A DNA stretch of 64,000 bases from Conus ventricosus (GCA_018398815.1 CM031622.1:24850827-24914826); one strand, 5' to 3'; counted from the stretch's first letter, positions 45,601 through 57,083 are shown. Notes: generated by a model not told the origin, from the letters alone. Program-made: numbers and translations.

Positions 45601-45995
45601 CATTTATCAACAGATGATCCTGCGAAACATTGTGAACATCAGATGGCCAATGTTATGCCAACGCAGAACTGTGGAACAAGACCAGCAAGTTCCAATAGAA
45701 ATAGAAATGCAGAAAACGGAAGTGGGGATGGATTGGCCACACCCTCAGAAAGTCTCCATCCAACATCACACAGACAAGCCCTTGAATGGCAAACCCTCAG
45801 GGCAAAAGAAAGTGGGAAGACCAAGACAGACATGGCAAAGGAGTACTGACCGCGGAAAACAAAAAAGTTGAATGGCCGCCGAATGACCCGTGGGCCAAGC
45901 TGAAGAAATCTCCCAAAACCGTGTCCGCTGGAAGAGTGGTAAGGTGCGGCCCCTAAGTTCCCCAGGGAATTCAGAGGGACTAAGTCAAGATCAAG
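42665..45995 (+). mobile_element. RTE-like non-LTR retrotransposon, about 3.3 kb
   Basis: Flanked by TCTGCATTTTTCC (about 42649-42661) and TCTGCATTTTCC (about 45996-46007). The paralogue at 61960-61975 has the single, near-identical site (TTCTGCAGTTTTCCC). The length and single ORF are as in RTE/BovB-like elements. It is inserted next to the decayed CR1 RT fragment. Confidence 0.85.
42960..45960 (+). pseudogene. RTE-like LINE ORF (endonuclease plus reverse transcriptase), many frameshifts
   Basis: The endonuclease start is visible as RIGPGTIRTLYETGKTAQV (about 43010-43060), followed in shifting frames by WTGTGRTWLTNGDTIIYSG and NENGDNC/FVNS. A basic linker (HKYNVQ, ERQKQRQTEKHERLY) lies at 43790-44300. 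The RT shows RPELAGLRQDRTCTDQIAT and YVVFVDFQKAFDTI (44750-44900), HYGIPPKFV (44935), the FTKQLEDLTSPDDTA region where the usual FADD is decayed (45160-45200), and a YLSTSAVWSAKM segment decayed from the YLGS motif. The C-terminal KKVGRPRQTWQRS is at 45810-45850. Dozens of indels make it dead. Confidence 0.85.
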
Positions 45996-46007
45996 TCTGC
46001 ATTTTCC

Positions 46008-46480
46008 CTGTGGCCCCTGTGGCTGTGGATGGGGTCGAATGAGCGGATTGGGTGCATGCACAGCCTCTGAGTGGCGCAGCGGTTGGGACAGCAAAAAAAA
46101 AAAAAAAATTCTTGGCCCTTCATGCCCTGCTATCAGTGAAATCTCTGGAGGAAATTGAAACGGCAACACCCAAATTCCACCCAGGCTGACTGCTATCTAC
46201 ACCAAGGAGAGAAGATCAAGCGCTACTGAGTTCAACAAAGGACATGTACAAAACCGAATCGAATGTACCACACATGTACCAAAAGTACAAGATTGGCGAG
46301 TCTGCAATGTGTCCATGCAGCGAGGGCTGAAACGACACCGAGCACATACTACAGGACTGTCACCTCCATGCTACTGCCAGGCAGGACACATGGCCGGAGC
46401 CAGTGGTTCTGAGGGCCAAGCTCTACAGGGACCTGGTGGACCTTGGGGGGACAGCCAACTCCTGAGGGCAACTGGCATCA
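46008..46480 (+). mobile_element. Decayed LINE C-terminal fragment, unit 2
   Basis: It matches 61976-62460, where the frame is better. It encodes the Cys-rich CPCSEG / EHILQDCHLHATARQDTWPE region seen at the C-terminus of several LINE groups. A poly(A) run of about 17 bases interrupts it at 46094-46110. Confidence 0.65.
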
Positions 46481-46969
46481 TCATCTGAGTGTTTTGAAAA
46501 GAAGATTGACGTCTCTGTTTCATCTCCATGTCTATGTTGTTGGTGAGTTTGTGTTGAGGTCACCGGTAATCGGCAAGTTCATGGGGCAGTCATTGGATGG
46601 ACGTAGTGGCATCATCTGGAGGGCATGCCCACCCATGCCGGCTCTGCAACTAAACAATTTCTGTTGTCAGTAGGGGGGCTTAGTATGTGCGTATGTTGAA
46701 TCAAACAGGCGCCAGTTTCAGTTTCAGTTAGGAGGTGTCACTGTGTGCGGACTAGTCCATATACGCCATGCCACATTCGTTAAGTTTTGATACCACACTG
46801 CGCAGGATTTGGAGCTGATGGATAAATGAATGAATGACTGAGATGAAAGAATTTAAGAAGAGGGTCTCATGGCTACAACTTAGCGGACGCCTGACCTATG
46901 CATTAGCCTAACGTGCTGGTCAACTTTGAGTACCTACCTAACATTGGCTGAGCTATCATTGTCATCGTA

Positions 46970-47309
46970 TGCGTGTGTGTGAGTGTGCACGAGTGTTGTA
47001 TGTGTGTGCATGGGTGTGTGGGCACAGGCACATGCGTGTGTGTGCCCGTGTATGCGGCCTGAGTGTATGTGCATGTGTGTGTCATGCACACGCATGTATC
47101 CTGCACTGGTGTGTGTGTGCAGATGTGCATGTGTATGCATGTATGTGATCTGTGGGCTTATGTAAGCAATGCTCCTGCATGCACGCATCAGTATGTGTAC
47201 ATGTATGTGTACATATGTTTATGTGTGATGCCATGTATATGGGCGTATATAAATATATGCATGTGCGTGTGTGAATGCGGATGTGCGTGTGTGTGTGCTT
47301 ATATTATAT

Positions 47310-47348
<39 letters not shown>

Positions 47349-47390
47349 GTTGCATGCATGCACGTGCATGGTGTGCGCATACTGCCACTT
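46970..47390. repeat. Degenerate TG-rich minisatellite, unit 2 copy
   Basis: Same position and flanks as 9230-9690, with a cleaner (TG)n run at 47312-47340. Shorter than in unit 1. Confidence 0.85.
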
Positions 47391-49061
47391 AAGTGGGACA
47401 AAACGAGAAAGCATCATCACAAAAGCTTAATTTTACATCAATTCAAGACTGATCAGACCTTGTGATCTTGAACAATGTAACACAAAATGCACAGAACTGA
47501 TGATAAAGATTTAGATGATTACTTTAATGATTACATAAGTTATCTTAACAGAAAAAGTGTTACTGGTCTTTAGAACACTTGAGAAAGACTGCAGGTCCAA
47601 ACTGCATTGTCTGTGAATTATTGCAGAACACTGGTATCATGCAGTGGACTTTTTATTTTTATGTGAAATTGTGTTATACTTCCATATGGGATGTTTCCGG
47701 AAAACTGCTTGCTTTTGTTAAAACGAAGCGTTAAAAACTTTAGAATTACACGGGAAAGTCCTTTTTCTCTCACAGTGAAAAGGATCGAACTTTTCAGCCT
47801 GTTGTCAATGGCAAGCCCAGAATAGTTTTGAAGAAAAGCTTTTACAAGCTTTTTTGTGTAGCAGGGCCACTGTTTTTGGGTTGGTGTGTGTGTGGTGTGT
47901 GTGGTCCTGTGTGTGGTGTTGGCCTTTTTAAAGGGATTCTAATAGGGAGGGATGTTGCATTCATGGCCTTGTACAAAAACAATTTTCCTACAGCTGCAAG
48001 CTGTACATTTTTATACAGTATTGACATACTCAACAAACAAAACCTTTTTAAACCTATTTTCCGAAAAAGGAAATAAGAGGTAAGCATATCACAAGGTTTT
48101 GATTATAAAAAACCGATGAAATTATAAAGGGAGGGGAAGATGTGGTGCAAATTACAAGAACATTACATGTCCCAGGAGGAAAACAGAAAATCATGCAATC
48201 CCTCCAAATGCATTGCCAGATCGCAGGCTGAAGTCCTATCAGCGCCATCATTGGTGGCATTTTTCCCTCTCTCCCCCTCCTAAACCAAACGAATTTACCG
48301 TGACATCGAATGGGGCGCTGGACCACGCTGAGAATGCACACACTTACTGGACCATGTTTGTAACCACGTCAACTGCCGACCCAAAAAGGCAGGTGTTACA
48401 CCCTCACATTCGGATGATGGGAAAGGAATAGTGAGAACACAGCCCGGCCGTACTGTATCCAATCAGAAGGGATTCTATAGCAACATTCATATGCCTCATT
48501 CAAACCGATCGTCAAAGAAGTCCCAACCACCTCGCCCTTTAAAGCCCTGCCTCATATTTTCCTTTCAAAAAGTATTCAAGTTTCTTCGCCAGCCATGCTA
48601 GGGGAGTTTTTGAAACTGCGGCGTTGTCACGCTCAGGGATGCGTTTGGGGGAGGGAGTGGCCCCCTCTGTTTTCGGCATCTCACCACTCCAGGTAATTAC
48701 CTCCTCACCAAGCCAGAGTGGTACTGGATCACAATAGGCACGACTGACCACCACTTAAAAGATTCAGCAGCAATGCAGTCTCCTCAGGTGGGTTGTCATG
48801 AAGGTCCATTGCTGATTATTCATACAGGTGGGTCTGCGACTGCACAGACGTGGTAGTGGCGGTGTATGGAGTTGCTGGAATGATTGCTGAGGTAATAATG
48901 TGACTGGACAGCAGTGAAGGAGGCAGAAAGAATAAGCCAGTATACATATCAAATAAAAGAATGGTGATCTAAGAAAAGAATGGTGATCTAAAATACCAAG
49001 CATGCTCAAAACAAAGCATGTGCGGGAAAGGGGACTGTCATTTTTAAAGGGGATAAAACTG
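47391..49061. other. Non-coding part of unit 2
   Basis: It matches 9690-11445 of unit 1. The part from 47800 to 48720 is noticeably diverged at homopolymers, while 48720-49060 is almost identical to unit 1. No gene was seen. Confidence 0.5.
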
Positions 49062-49480
49062 GGGGGCGGGAATATCTCAGGGGTAGAGTGCCAGACTTAT
49101 AATCCTGGTGATCCGGGGGTTTTGCTGGTTCGTATCTGTGCTGGGCCAAATTTCAATATAGGGGATTTTCCCTGGAGTTAACATTGGTTTCCGACTCCAT
49201 TTTCCATACTGTCCTTCAAATGAGACTATGAACTGAGGTTCCATGTGTAAAACGCACGAAATAACATCTTGCACACACGTAAAATAACAACAACTTTCAA
49301 AAGAAAAGGGCCAGTTTGGCCGTTGGTAGGATGAAACGCTACACAAGAAAGCACCTCTCCGAAGTTGGAGTGTGGCTGCCTTAATGGCAGGATAAAAAAG
49401 GTCATACACACAAAACTCCACTCCCCCCCCTGGTAGACGGATTAATCCTTGAAATATCTATACAGGGAGTGTCCGCCTGC
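49062..49480 (+). mobile_element. tRNA-derived SINE, unit 2 copy
   Basis: GGCGGGAATATCTCAGGGG with GACTTATAATCC (anticodon region) and TTGCTGGTTCGTATC (B box). Body as in 11446-11860, including TCCGAAGTTGGAGTGTGGC. Orthologous position to the unit 1 SINE. Confidence 0.75.
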
Positions 49481-49789
49481 ATACACAGGGGGGGGGCAGT
49501 TCTCCCAGTAGATAACAAGCGTGGAAGATTTTTGTCTGCATGACTGGGGACACTTCACTCAGTTCCCAACCCATTCCTTCTTCAGCTAAACCTTTACAGG
49601 AGGCTGCTTTGGACCGCACAGCCCCCCATGATGTGTGTCCTCATGGTCCACACATTTCACTGAGGCTCGCCTTTATCAGGCTGCAGACTCCGCTGACTGA
49701 AACATCTCTGAAACAGCCCGGGGCCCAGGGGGGGGGCCGTCTAGGCCCTGGTGGACTCCAGGACAATGCCCTGGTTGTAAGGCTGAGGG

Positions 49790-52118
49790 TAAACCACCAG
49801 TCAAAAGGGGAATTCAAGCCATTATAAGACCCTTTCAATAAATCTCTCATGACAATCACTATGAAGCAAAGTAAAGAATCCAAAATAAAATACCTACTTG
49901 TACACACTTAAAACACATTTGAATAAATTTCTTTAATAAACAAAACTTAGTGTTTGTTTCAACAACCATACATGTAACTTGGCAATGAAAGTGTCATATC
50001 CTTTACTGTGGGCACGGTTACTGTACATCACTACATGTCATTCTTGTTTATACCCAAGCCGACCTTACTGCATATTACTTATTTGGGCCGTCACATTGTC
50101 AAAACAAAATCTGTGAGTGTCCTATTATAAAAAAAAAAGGGGGGGGGGGGGGGGGGTAATCATCTGCTCGGTTGCAATCCAGTGCAACATACTTTTTGTA
50201 GGGCACTGTTCAAACAGCACTGGTTACAACCACGATCAATGTAGCTCAATAATCGAACAAGCAGGGAAACTCTTGCTCTCCCACAAGAAACCACAAAACA
50301 CCCCCTAACTCCAAAGGATTGCTGCTACAACACCGAATCACCTAGCAGATATGACAGCACAGAAACACAGAACAAACAAGGGAACATCCCCAATGTAGTT
50401 CAGTTCTTTTCAACACAGCGAATGAAAATGTGGGCCCTTCCCCGCTTGTTAACAATCCGAAAATAAGTCGGAAAAAATGGATACTGTACAAGACTTAAAT
50501 GATTTAGCAGTTCGCGATCCCCCCCCCCCCCCCCCTTTTTTTATTAGCGACTTTCTTTTCTCAAGTTTTTTTTCCCCCCTCTGAAGTCAGGTAATTTCTC
50601 AGAAATTGCAGATAGTTCTTAGCTGAATGTTGGTATGTCAGGAAATCAACATCATCAGCAGCAGAAAAAAGTGAGACCACAGTAATTTTACGAAATGTAT
50701 GAAACATGGCAAACTCCCCTCCCCCTTATCAGGGAGTGGTTACTCTAAATTTAAAGTGACATGGGTGACCATGTAAAGATTATACTAAAAAGGGGCCAAA
50801 ACCCGAAGGATCTGTTTGTCTTTAAAAGTTGTTTTAAAAAGAAAATAACCGATTTCGATACAAACAGACACGCCACCAAATGAAAAGGAAACTGTGCAAG
50901 TGGCACTGTATCCCATACAAACCCGTACAGGACCAAACACAAGAAAGAAGGGGGGCGAAGTCAAAGTGCCAGCTTACACAAATTTGGGGCCCGCAGGGTG
51001 CGAACCCACAAACCCGACTGTTTCCCCTAAAAACCCGAGCCCAAACGGGGACTTTTTGTTTGCTGTATGGTCACCAAATGTCTTTGCAAAAAGAATTACT
51101 GGGGCTTAAAGCGCCCAGAGTTTTTAACACGGGGTATGGCTGTCCTTTGTTGTTTGGGCCATTTCTGATGGGGCAGTCTGAAGTGGGACTGGACAACCTT
51201 TGCTTACAAAAACATCCGTCCCCAGAAAACTTTAAATTTGCCACAGAAACAAAAGAAATGTTCACAAACCACACAAAAAAAAGCAACAACCATTTATCTG
51301 TGTTCCCGGTGGCTCAAATTTATTGACAGAAAGGGGATCACTTTGATTCCCCGGCATCTTTTCCCTTTTTAACCTTTAAAAATTTACATCCACTCCTCCT
51401 CCCTCCCTCCCAATTTTTTTTTGGCCCCCCCCCCCCCCCCCCCCCCCCCCCCTTCCCAAAAAAGGGGCACCCAATTCCCTTTTTAAAAATTTCAAACAAG
51501 TTTTAGAAATTCAAAGGAAAAACCCCCCCCTGCAGGGGGGCCACTACATGGAGCCATCTGTGACTGCATCTTTTTTGTGAGGTGGGCGGGGCGCAAAAGC
51601 CACAATCCTGGCTGCATGAATCACTTGATAAACCTCAAGTTAAAATACTTGAAGATAGAATCGCAGACATCTTGAAAACTGAAACAATCTGAATTTCCCA
51701 TTTTTGCTATCCATAAACATAACAAACACACCCAAATGATAAAAATAATTTTAAAAATGATGCCGTTTCACTTTTTCATTAAAAACAAAAGAATCATATC
51801 TCAGTTCACACATTTCCCCACACTAAATCCAGCATGTTTCAAAGTACATTTCACACATTTTCTCACAACTAAATCCAGCATGTTTCAAAGTACAACTTTC
51901 AAGACTGACTCACATGGAAGAGCACCTATGATCATTGTCCAATAAAGCAGAACACCTGTCTCACATGGCCGACACTCACACAGAGTCACTCACATGACTG
52001 ACACACACACACACACAGACTAGAGTCAGTCACATGACCGGCACACTCAGACACAGTCCCTCTTGCTTGACCGACCCACACACAGTCCCACAAGAGTTCC
52101 TGCGTGGCACCGACACAG
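49790..52118. other. Non-coding flank downstream of POLR3K, unit 2
   Basis: It matches 27232-29469. Long poly(C) runs lie at about 50519-50534 and 51426-51452, and poly(G) at 50141-50155. Differences from unit 1 concentrate at 50500-51600. The empty site of the 15-kb nest is at its left edge (49781-49789). Confidence 0.5.
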
Positions 52119-52246
52119 TTAGTCTTTCCAGCGATGGTTGCACTCGCTGCTGCAGCATTTGTAGAACGTTGTCATGGGTTCGTCAGCTGAGCGGGTCTGG
52201 ATCTGCATGAAGTAGGCGCGGTCATGCCGGCACTTGGGGCACGTCG
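52119..52246 (-). CDS. POLR3K: POLR3K last exon, copy 2
   Basis: 128 bp, intact, encoding the same zinc ribbon as copy 1 ([20 protein letters not shown] then [11 protein letters not shown] and ECNHRWKD). The Met in DEPMTT agrees with the vertebrate protein. Acceptor TTGCAG is at 52247-52252, stop at 52119-52121. Downstream of the damaged exon at 55887. Confidence 0.9.
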
Positions 52247-52639
52247 CTGCAATCAGATACAAAACTGGTTTAACGCAGTTACAAAACACACCCCAACAAT
52301 CCCTGCTTTAAAGCCGTGCGACCACAAAATGAAGTGCAAGAATGGGACGCAAACCCTGTGCACTCAAGCCATTCCCTGCACACCTGGAAACTGCCACTTC
52401 TACCCACCCCCCACCTCTCCCAAACATCTCCATGATGTCTTTACTCCCTTTCCTGTCCCAAACATTGTGTAAAGTCGTTTTGCGAACATTTTTTCCTCCA
52501 GCATGCAAAAACTGCAGCGAAGACCAGGAGGAATCTACACTGATTCACTTGTAAACGTCGACACGTTTTAAAAACGGCACTGTAGAAAACCTGTCTTCAA
52601 TGTCATCAGCCTCCTAGTGGATAAACCAACCCCCCCCCC

Positions 52640-52850
52640 CCCCCCCCCCCCCCCCCCGGATTAACCGACTGACTGAATGATGCAGAAACGAGTGAAAGTA
52701 GCAGCACCAGCACGCAGCCCTTCAGTCACCTCTGTCCTGGCAGACAGGCTGTTGTGTAATTCAAAGGAAAGTGTGGGCTGTACAGCGCTTACAGCTTGAT
52801 CTCAAACTGAGGATAGATGCTGTCCAAGTACTCTCATCACAAACAATAAT
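52640..52850 (+). mobile_element. SINE 3' fragment, unit 2
   Basis: Paralogue of 29985-30165, preceded by a poly(C) run of about 28 (52628-52657). Confidence 0.65.
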
Positions 52851-53544
52851 GTGTCCTGCTTGTGTTGGGACTGGATATATATTCTCGTGTATATAGTTCA
52901 TGCTGGGTCTGGGTGTTCTGGGTACAGTTGTGCATGCTGAGCCAGAGGAGCGTGTGGAAACAATAACAAGGAGAGGGTACAGATGAGACCCCCACCCCCC
53001 CCACAAAAAAAAACAAAAAAACAAACAAACAAAAACACAATCACAAGCAACCTTGTAAAATGGCAACCTGTAACAGCTTTTCACTTCTGCACTTGTAATA
53101 ATTCACAGGACCAACCACAATACCTGAGGAGAACCCGAAAGTGCTTCACTGCAGACAGGATTCGTTTCATCTCATGGGCATTGCTTGGGTTAAAATCGAC
53201 CAACTGCGTGTCAGCAATAATTCATCACATGTTCATTATGTGAAATGTAGCCTGTCTTCGGCTGCTGGGAAGTATTCCCAAAATGTCAAAACTGTACATG
53301 TGTATGCATACCATTATCATTTCGTCCTTTCTGTGCATTTTTTTTTCTTGAAATATTCTTTGCCTTAGGGGGAACTCAACAAAAGATGCGAGTTACAGAA
53401 TATTACATTTTCAGTTTTTGTTTCTCTTCTCTAAAGTTTTAAAAAGGGAAAAAAAAAAATTAAAAAAAGTTCCCAAACATTCCAATTTATTCTGACAAAA
53501 ACAGAGCAAGAGTTAAAGCCACAGGCAATAATAATAAAAATCCT

Positions 53545-53550
<6 letters not shown>

Positions 53551-53622
<72 letters not shown>

Positions 53623-53636
53623 GTGCGTGTGCGTCA
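53551..53636. repeat. (TG)n(GA)n microsatellite, unit 2
   Basis: Copy of 30904-30979. A short duplication CAGTGCACTAGGA follows (53635-53662), not present in unit 1. Confidence 0.85.
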
Positions 53637-54503
53637 GTGCACTAGGATGTGCAGTGCACTAGGAGTAGGATGCTGTTGCAAACTATGAATAGAAGGAAAA
53701 AAACAAAAACAATGGCTTGAAATTGCCCTTTCCCTGTCCCTCACACTGGTCAAGGCATCGGAGCAGGGGAGATAACCCACAATGAATTCCTGCACAGATG
53801 GCCATGACCTGAGATTAACTACAGCAAGTTACCTGTGCAACAACTGACTTCGGTGTTTCCATTATCATTACCTGCGTTACAAGATATAACAACAACACAA
53901 ATTATCATCATTGTTATGATTTCCTTGTTAGAAGAGAAAAATGATTATAATCATCATGATTCACAACAATTGAAATACTGCAGATGTTGACCAGGGAGAT
54001 GTATAAAAAAACAAATTCACCTCCAAACTCCACTCACTATCCTGACCAAGCACTGCTGAAGTTCAGCCTTCACACTCAACAGTCCATTCTGCTACAGAAA
54101 CATTCTGCTAGAGGTTCAGTCACTTCTGCACTGGTGAAAATACTGTGTATAACCATCAGCTTCAGAGTGGGGCAAAGATGTCACTCATTGCCAGATAGTG
54201 TAAAAGCCAGGAGACCAATTCCCACCCCACAGCTTATGAAGTCAGGAGAACTAAACAACAGCCGCAATAGTTTCCGTGAACTTTCACCGTCCTTGTTTCC
54301 AGTTCTCTTCCCATACCTTGGCCAGTTCAGGAAGGTCAGCAGCATCGGCATTAGCAGAATCCTGCTGACTCTTCATAAAGAAAAACAGTTGGTTTTTTAC
54401 CTCTTCGAGAGAGGAGTAGGTTTATAAATCCTTGAACTGATGCTGCATAAAGTCAGGCATGGTACTGGAGGAAAATCATTTTTCCCTGAAAATATTTGGG
54501 GGT

Positions 54504-54574
54504 CCAGGGGGCGGAGCCCCCTGGCGGGGTCAAGGGGCAGAGCCCCTTGTGGGGTCAGGGGGCAACGCCCCTGA
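54504..54574. other. Array of three GC-rich hairpins
   Basis: CCAGGGGGCGGAGCCCCCTGG (inverted repeat with 3-base loop), CAAGGGGCAGAGCCCCTTG and TCAGGGGGCAACGCCCCTGA follow each other about every 25 bases, separated by GGGGT. Subterminal in the TIR element at its left end. Confidence 0.85.
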
Positions 54575-54849
54575 AGCTGAAGGTTTTTCAGCAATTCTAG
54601 CCTGTAAAAAAGCCTCTCCTTGAACTAATTTCAGTTCTTCATACTAAGCAATTTCTGCCATAAAATAAGCTCTCCTAGAATCACTTTATCAGTCATTCCT
54701 TCAACCCAAAGAAGGTTTTAAACCCAAGTAATCACATAGCAAAAATGAGTACATATCTACATTGCTTTAGTGGCATACATTAAATCAAACTGTAAAATAT
54801 TTACTTACTCTGCTGATAAGTGAGGTAGAGAAAGTCAGAAACAGAATGA

Positions 54850-54854
54850 GAGAA

Positions 54855-54909
<55 letters not shown>

Positions 54910-55074
54910 GAATGAGAGAGGAAGGAGAGGGGGGAATGGGGGGGGAGGAGGGGGGGAGAAAGAAAGAGAGAGAATGAGAGAGTGAGAGCTCTAGAAGAGA
55001 GGAAGAGAGAGGGGGGAGGAAGGGAGAGGGGGAGGAAGGGGGGGGAATCTTGAAAGAGAGAGAGAGAGAGAGAG

Positions 55075-55122
<48 letters not shown>

Positions 55123-55125
55123 GAA
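54850..55125. repeat. (GA)n-rich tract
   Basis: GA repeats with G-rich interruptions occupy the start of the intron next to the zinc-finger exon. Long Ser/Leu frames on the minus strand here are repeat translations. Confidence 0.85.
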
Positions 55126-55131
55126 TCGTAC

Positions 55132-55366
55132 CTGGCAGAATGGGATTACTTGCAGCAGTTTTCACTCTCTCTTTGTTTCGTTTCCCTTTGATGTGATCGC
55201 TGAGGCTTCTCGCACCGCCAGACCCGTAACAGATTTCAACTTGACACACCACACAGTATGCTTTGCCGCGGATTCTCAACTTTTCCAAGCACGACAAAAA
55301 CGTTTCATTTTCGTGGCTCCTGTTCAGCCAATCCCATCGCCATTTGTTTGCCACAACCAGCATCAA
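55132..55366 (-). pseudogene. BED-like zinc-finger first exon of a DNA transposon
   Basis: The frame starts MMLVVANKWRWDWL and contains a CVVC...H zinc-finger-like block (AYCVVCQVEICYGSGG, then SLSDHIKGKRNKE). The second His expected after KGK is Asn here. It ends at a good donor, CCAG|GTACGA (55132/55131). This kind of exon precedes transposase exons in several transposon-derived protein families. No downstream transposase remains in the element, so it is a remnant of an autonomous ancestor. Confidence 0.6.
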
Positions 55367-55886
55367 TATCTTCTGTCGGAGAATTCCGCGGAACTATGTC
55401 TGTACGCTTTGGCATTTTTATTTTTTCCTTCTTTTTCTTCAACCTTGTTCAAATTCGATCACGTCGACCCAGAGTGGAAAGCAGTGGCGAATGTCACGAA
55501 AGCGCATGCGCGGAAGTAGTCCTGCTCAATGCTACTTCTCGCGAGACGAAGGCTTGAAGCGAACGACCTCAAACGAACTAAAAGGGCCGGTCTCGTCGGG
55601 CGCGGCTCGGTTTTTTTTTTTGCTTTTCGCGGATTTCCGCGAATTCGCGGACATGTACCATGCCTGAAAGTTCACGATCACATACAGGCATTTTAACTCT
55701 ATGACCAAAAAGCTGAACAAGGAAAGTTCTCAAACTGACTGCCTCAAATATTATGAAGATATGTATGTTCATCAGATGCTGAATGTAGCATGCATACAAC
55801 ATGGCACACAAACACTGGCAGATGAACGCTGAAGAACGTATGCACACACAAACAGGCACCAAACAATGCAGAAGAAGAGAACTCAC

Positions 55887-55976
55887 CTTCCGTGCTGTCC
55901 ACATTTTTCCAGGCATTAGCACCACCAATACTACATCGTCCACCTCCTTCAGCTTTGGATACCGTCGTGACGATAT
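55887..55976 (-). pseudogene. POLR3K: POLR3K internal exon, copy 2, with 1-base deletion
   Basis: Same exon as 31995-32085, but ACCACCAATACT replaces ACCACCCAATACT, so one G is missing on the coding strand. The frame changes after VDDVVL and loses the conserved GGANAWKNVDST. Splice sites are intact. The change is in a short homopolymer, so it may be either a real lesion or a sequencing error; the intact exon at 52119 favours the latter or a recent loss. Confidence 0.75.
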
Positions 55977-56763
55977 CTGCACGAAGCATGAAAACAATCA
56001 GATCAGTTGATGTGAAGCAGATCTACTATTGTTCCAATTATGCCCAAACAAGCCATTTCAAGTTGTGAAACATGCAAAGCCTGCACATGTTCATGCATAC
56101 AGTTTTAAAAAAGAGAAAAAGAGTTCAGCTTGTGAATGCATGTTTCCATGGCACCAATGATGGCGCTCATCATGGTTTGATCAACCTATAATTTAAAATC
56201 AAAAAGTTAATTCAAACATTGTGCTGCCTTGAGAACAAAGGAATTCTGAGGATACACAAGCACACTGTGATCCTGTTTCCAATCTCAAGTTTTGAGAACA
56301 GATTATAATGATGCATTATGTGAGAAATGCTGGTGACTGCAGTCATTCATTCATGTTTCTACAGTCTTGCAAATTTCAGCGTGCTTGTAATAATGTCAAA
56401 ACCACTATCAATCAATCTATCTAGTAAATCAATGACAGGACAGTTTATGAAAATAAATCATAAACCATTCATTCAAACTTACTTTTTTTGTTGAAAAATA
56501 ACAGCAACTTCTATTAATACAGCAGGAACACTTACTTTTGCCTCCAGATTAATCATGTTTCAGCACTAAATGCTAGTCAAACATATAAGTGTAAAATGTA
56601 AAAAAAAAAAAAAAAATTAAAAATACTTTAAATGTTAAAAGTAAAAAATAAAAGCTTACGCAGATAAAAAGTTTATAACAGGACAGAAAGGTTTTAGTTA
56701 CATCAAACTGCCCCTTAGCCTGTAGTTATAGTTAATAATCATGTTAAATTCTTACTGAGACCC
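55977..56763. other. POLR3K upstream sequence, unit 2
   Basis: Matches 32086-32885. No exon 1 recognised. Confidence 0.45.
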
Positions 56764-57083
56764 GTGCCTTGGCTTAAGGCTGTGTCAGGCTAATTGACAT
56801 CTATAGGCTAGAACACCAAGGCTACATCAAAATGTTGTTATGCTCTGCATAGTTATGCGGGGATTGTCTTCAGTTGTGACAAGCTCCTAGCATAACATTA
56901 TCAGTCTCTAAAATCCCCCGAAGTCGGAGTGTGGCTGCCCATGTGGCGGGGTAATCAAAACGGTCACACACGTAATGTTCTCATCCCCAGCTGATGCATT
57001 TGTACCATAGTGTTCAAGTACTTCGGCTGTTTGATGATCCCTGGAGTCTTTTAGCCAGGGTACGACAACAACAACAACAACAA
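56764..57083 (+). mobile_element. SINE with (CAA)n tail, 320 bp, unit 2 only
   Basis: Flanked by CTGAGACCC at 56755-56763 and 57084-57092; unit 1 has the single site (TTGAGACCCC near 32888). It ends in GTACGACAACAACAACAAC. Its middle (CCGAAGTCGGAGTGTGGCTG, then GGCGGGGTAATCAAAACGG) is the central domain of the tRNA-SINEs at 11446 and 49062, but the head differs and shows no clear A and B boxes. Confidence 0.85.

Larger units (their letters stand above)
54454..55666 (-). mobile_element. TIR DNA transposon (1213 bp) in the POLR3K copy 2 intron, superfamily unclear
   Basis: Ends are inverted repeats CAGGCATGGTAC / GTACCATGCCTG. Unit 1 has the empty site GCATAAAGTTCACG (near 31770). The target duplication reads AAAGT (54449-54453 and 55667-55671), or AAG if the ends are extended by one base. 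It contains a BED-like zinc-finger exon on the minus strand, a GA-rich tract (54850-55125) and a GC-rich hairpin array (54504-54574). TIR and duplication sizes do not fit typical hAT (8 bp), so the superfamily is left open. Confidence 0.85.
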
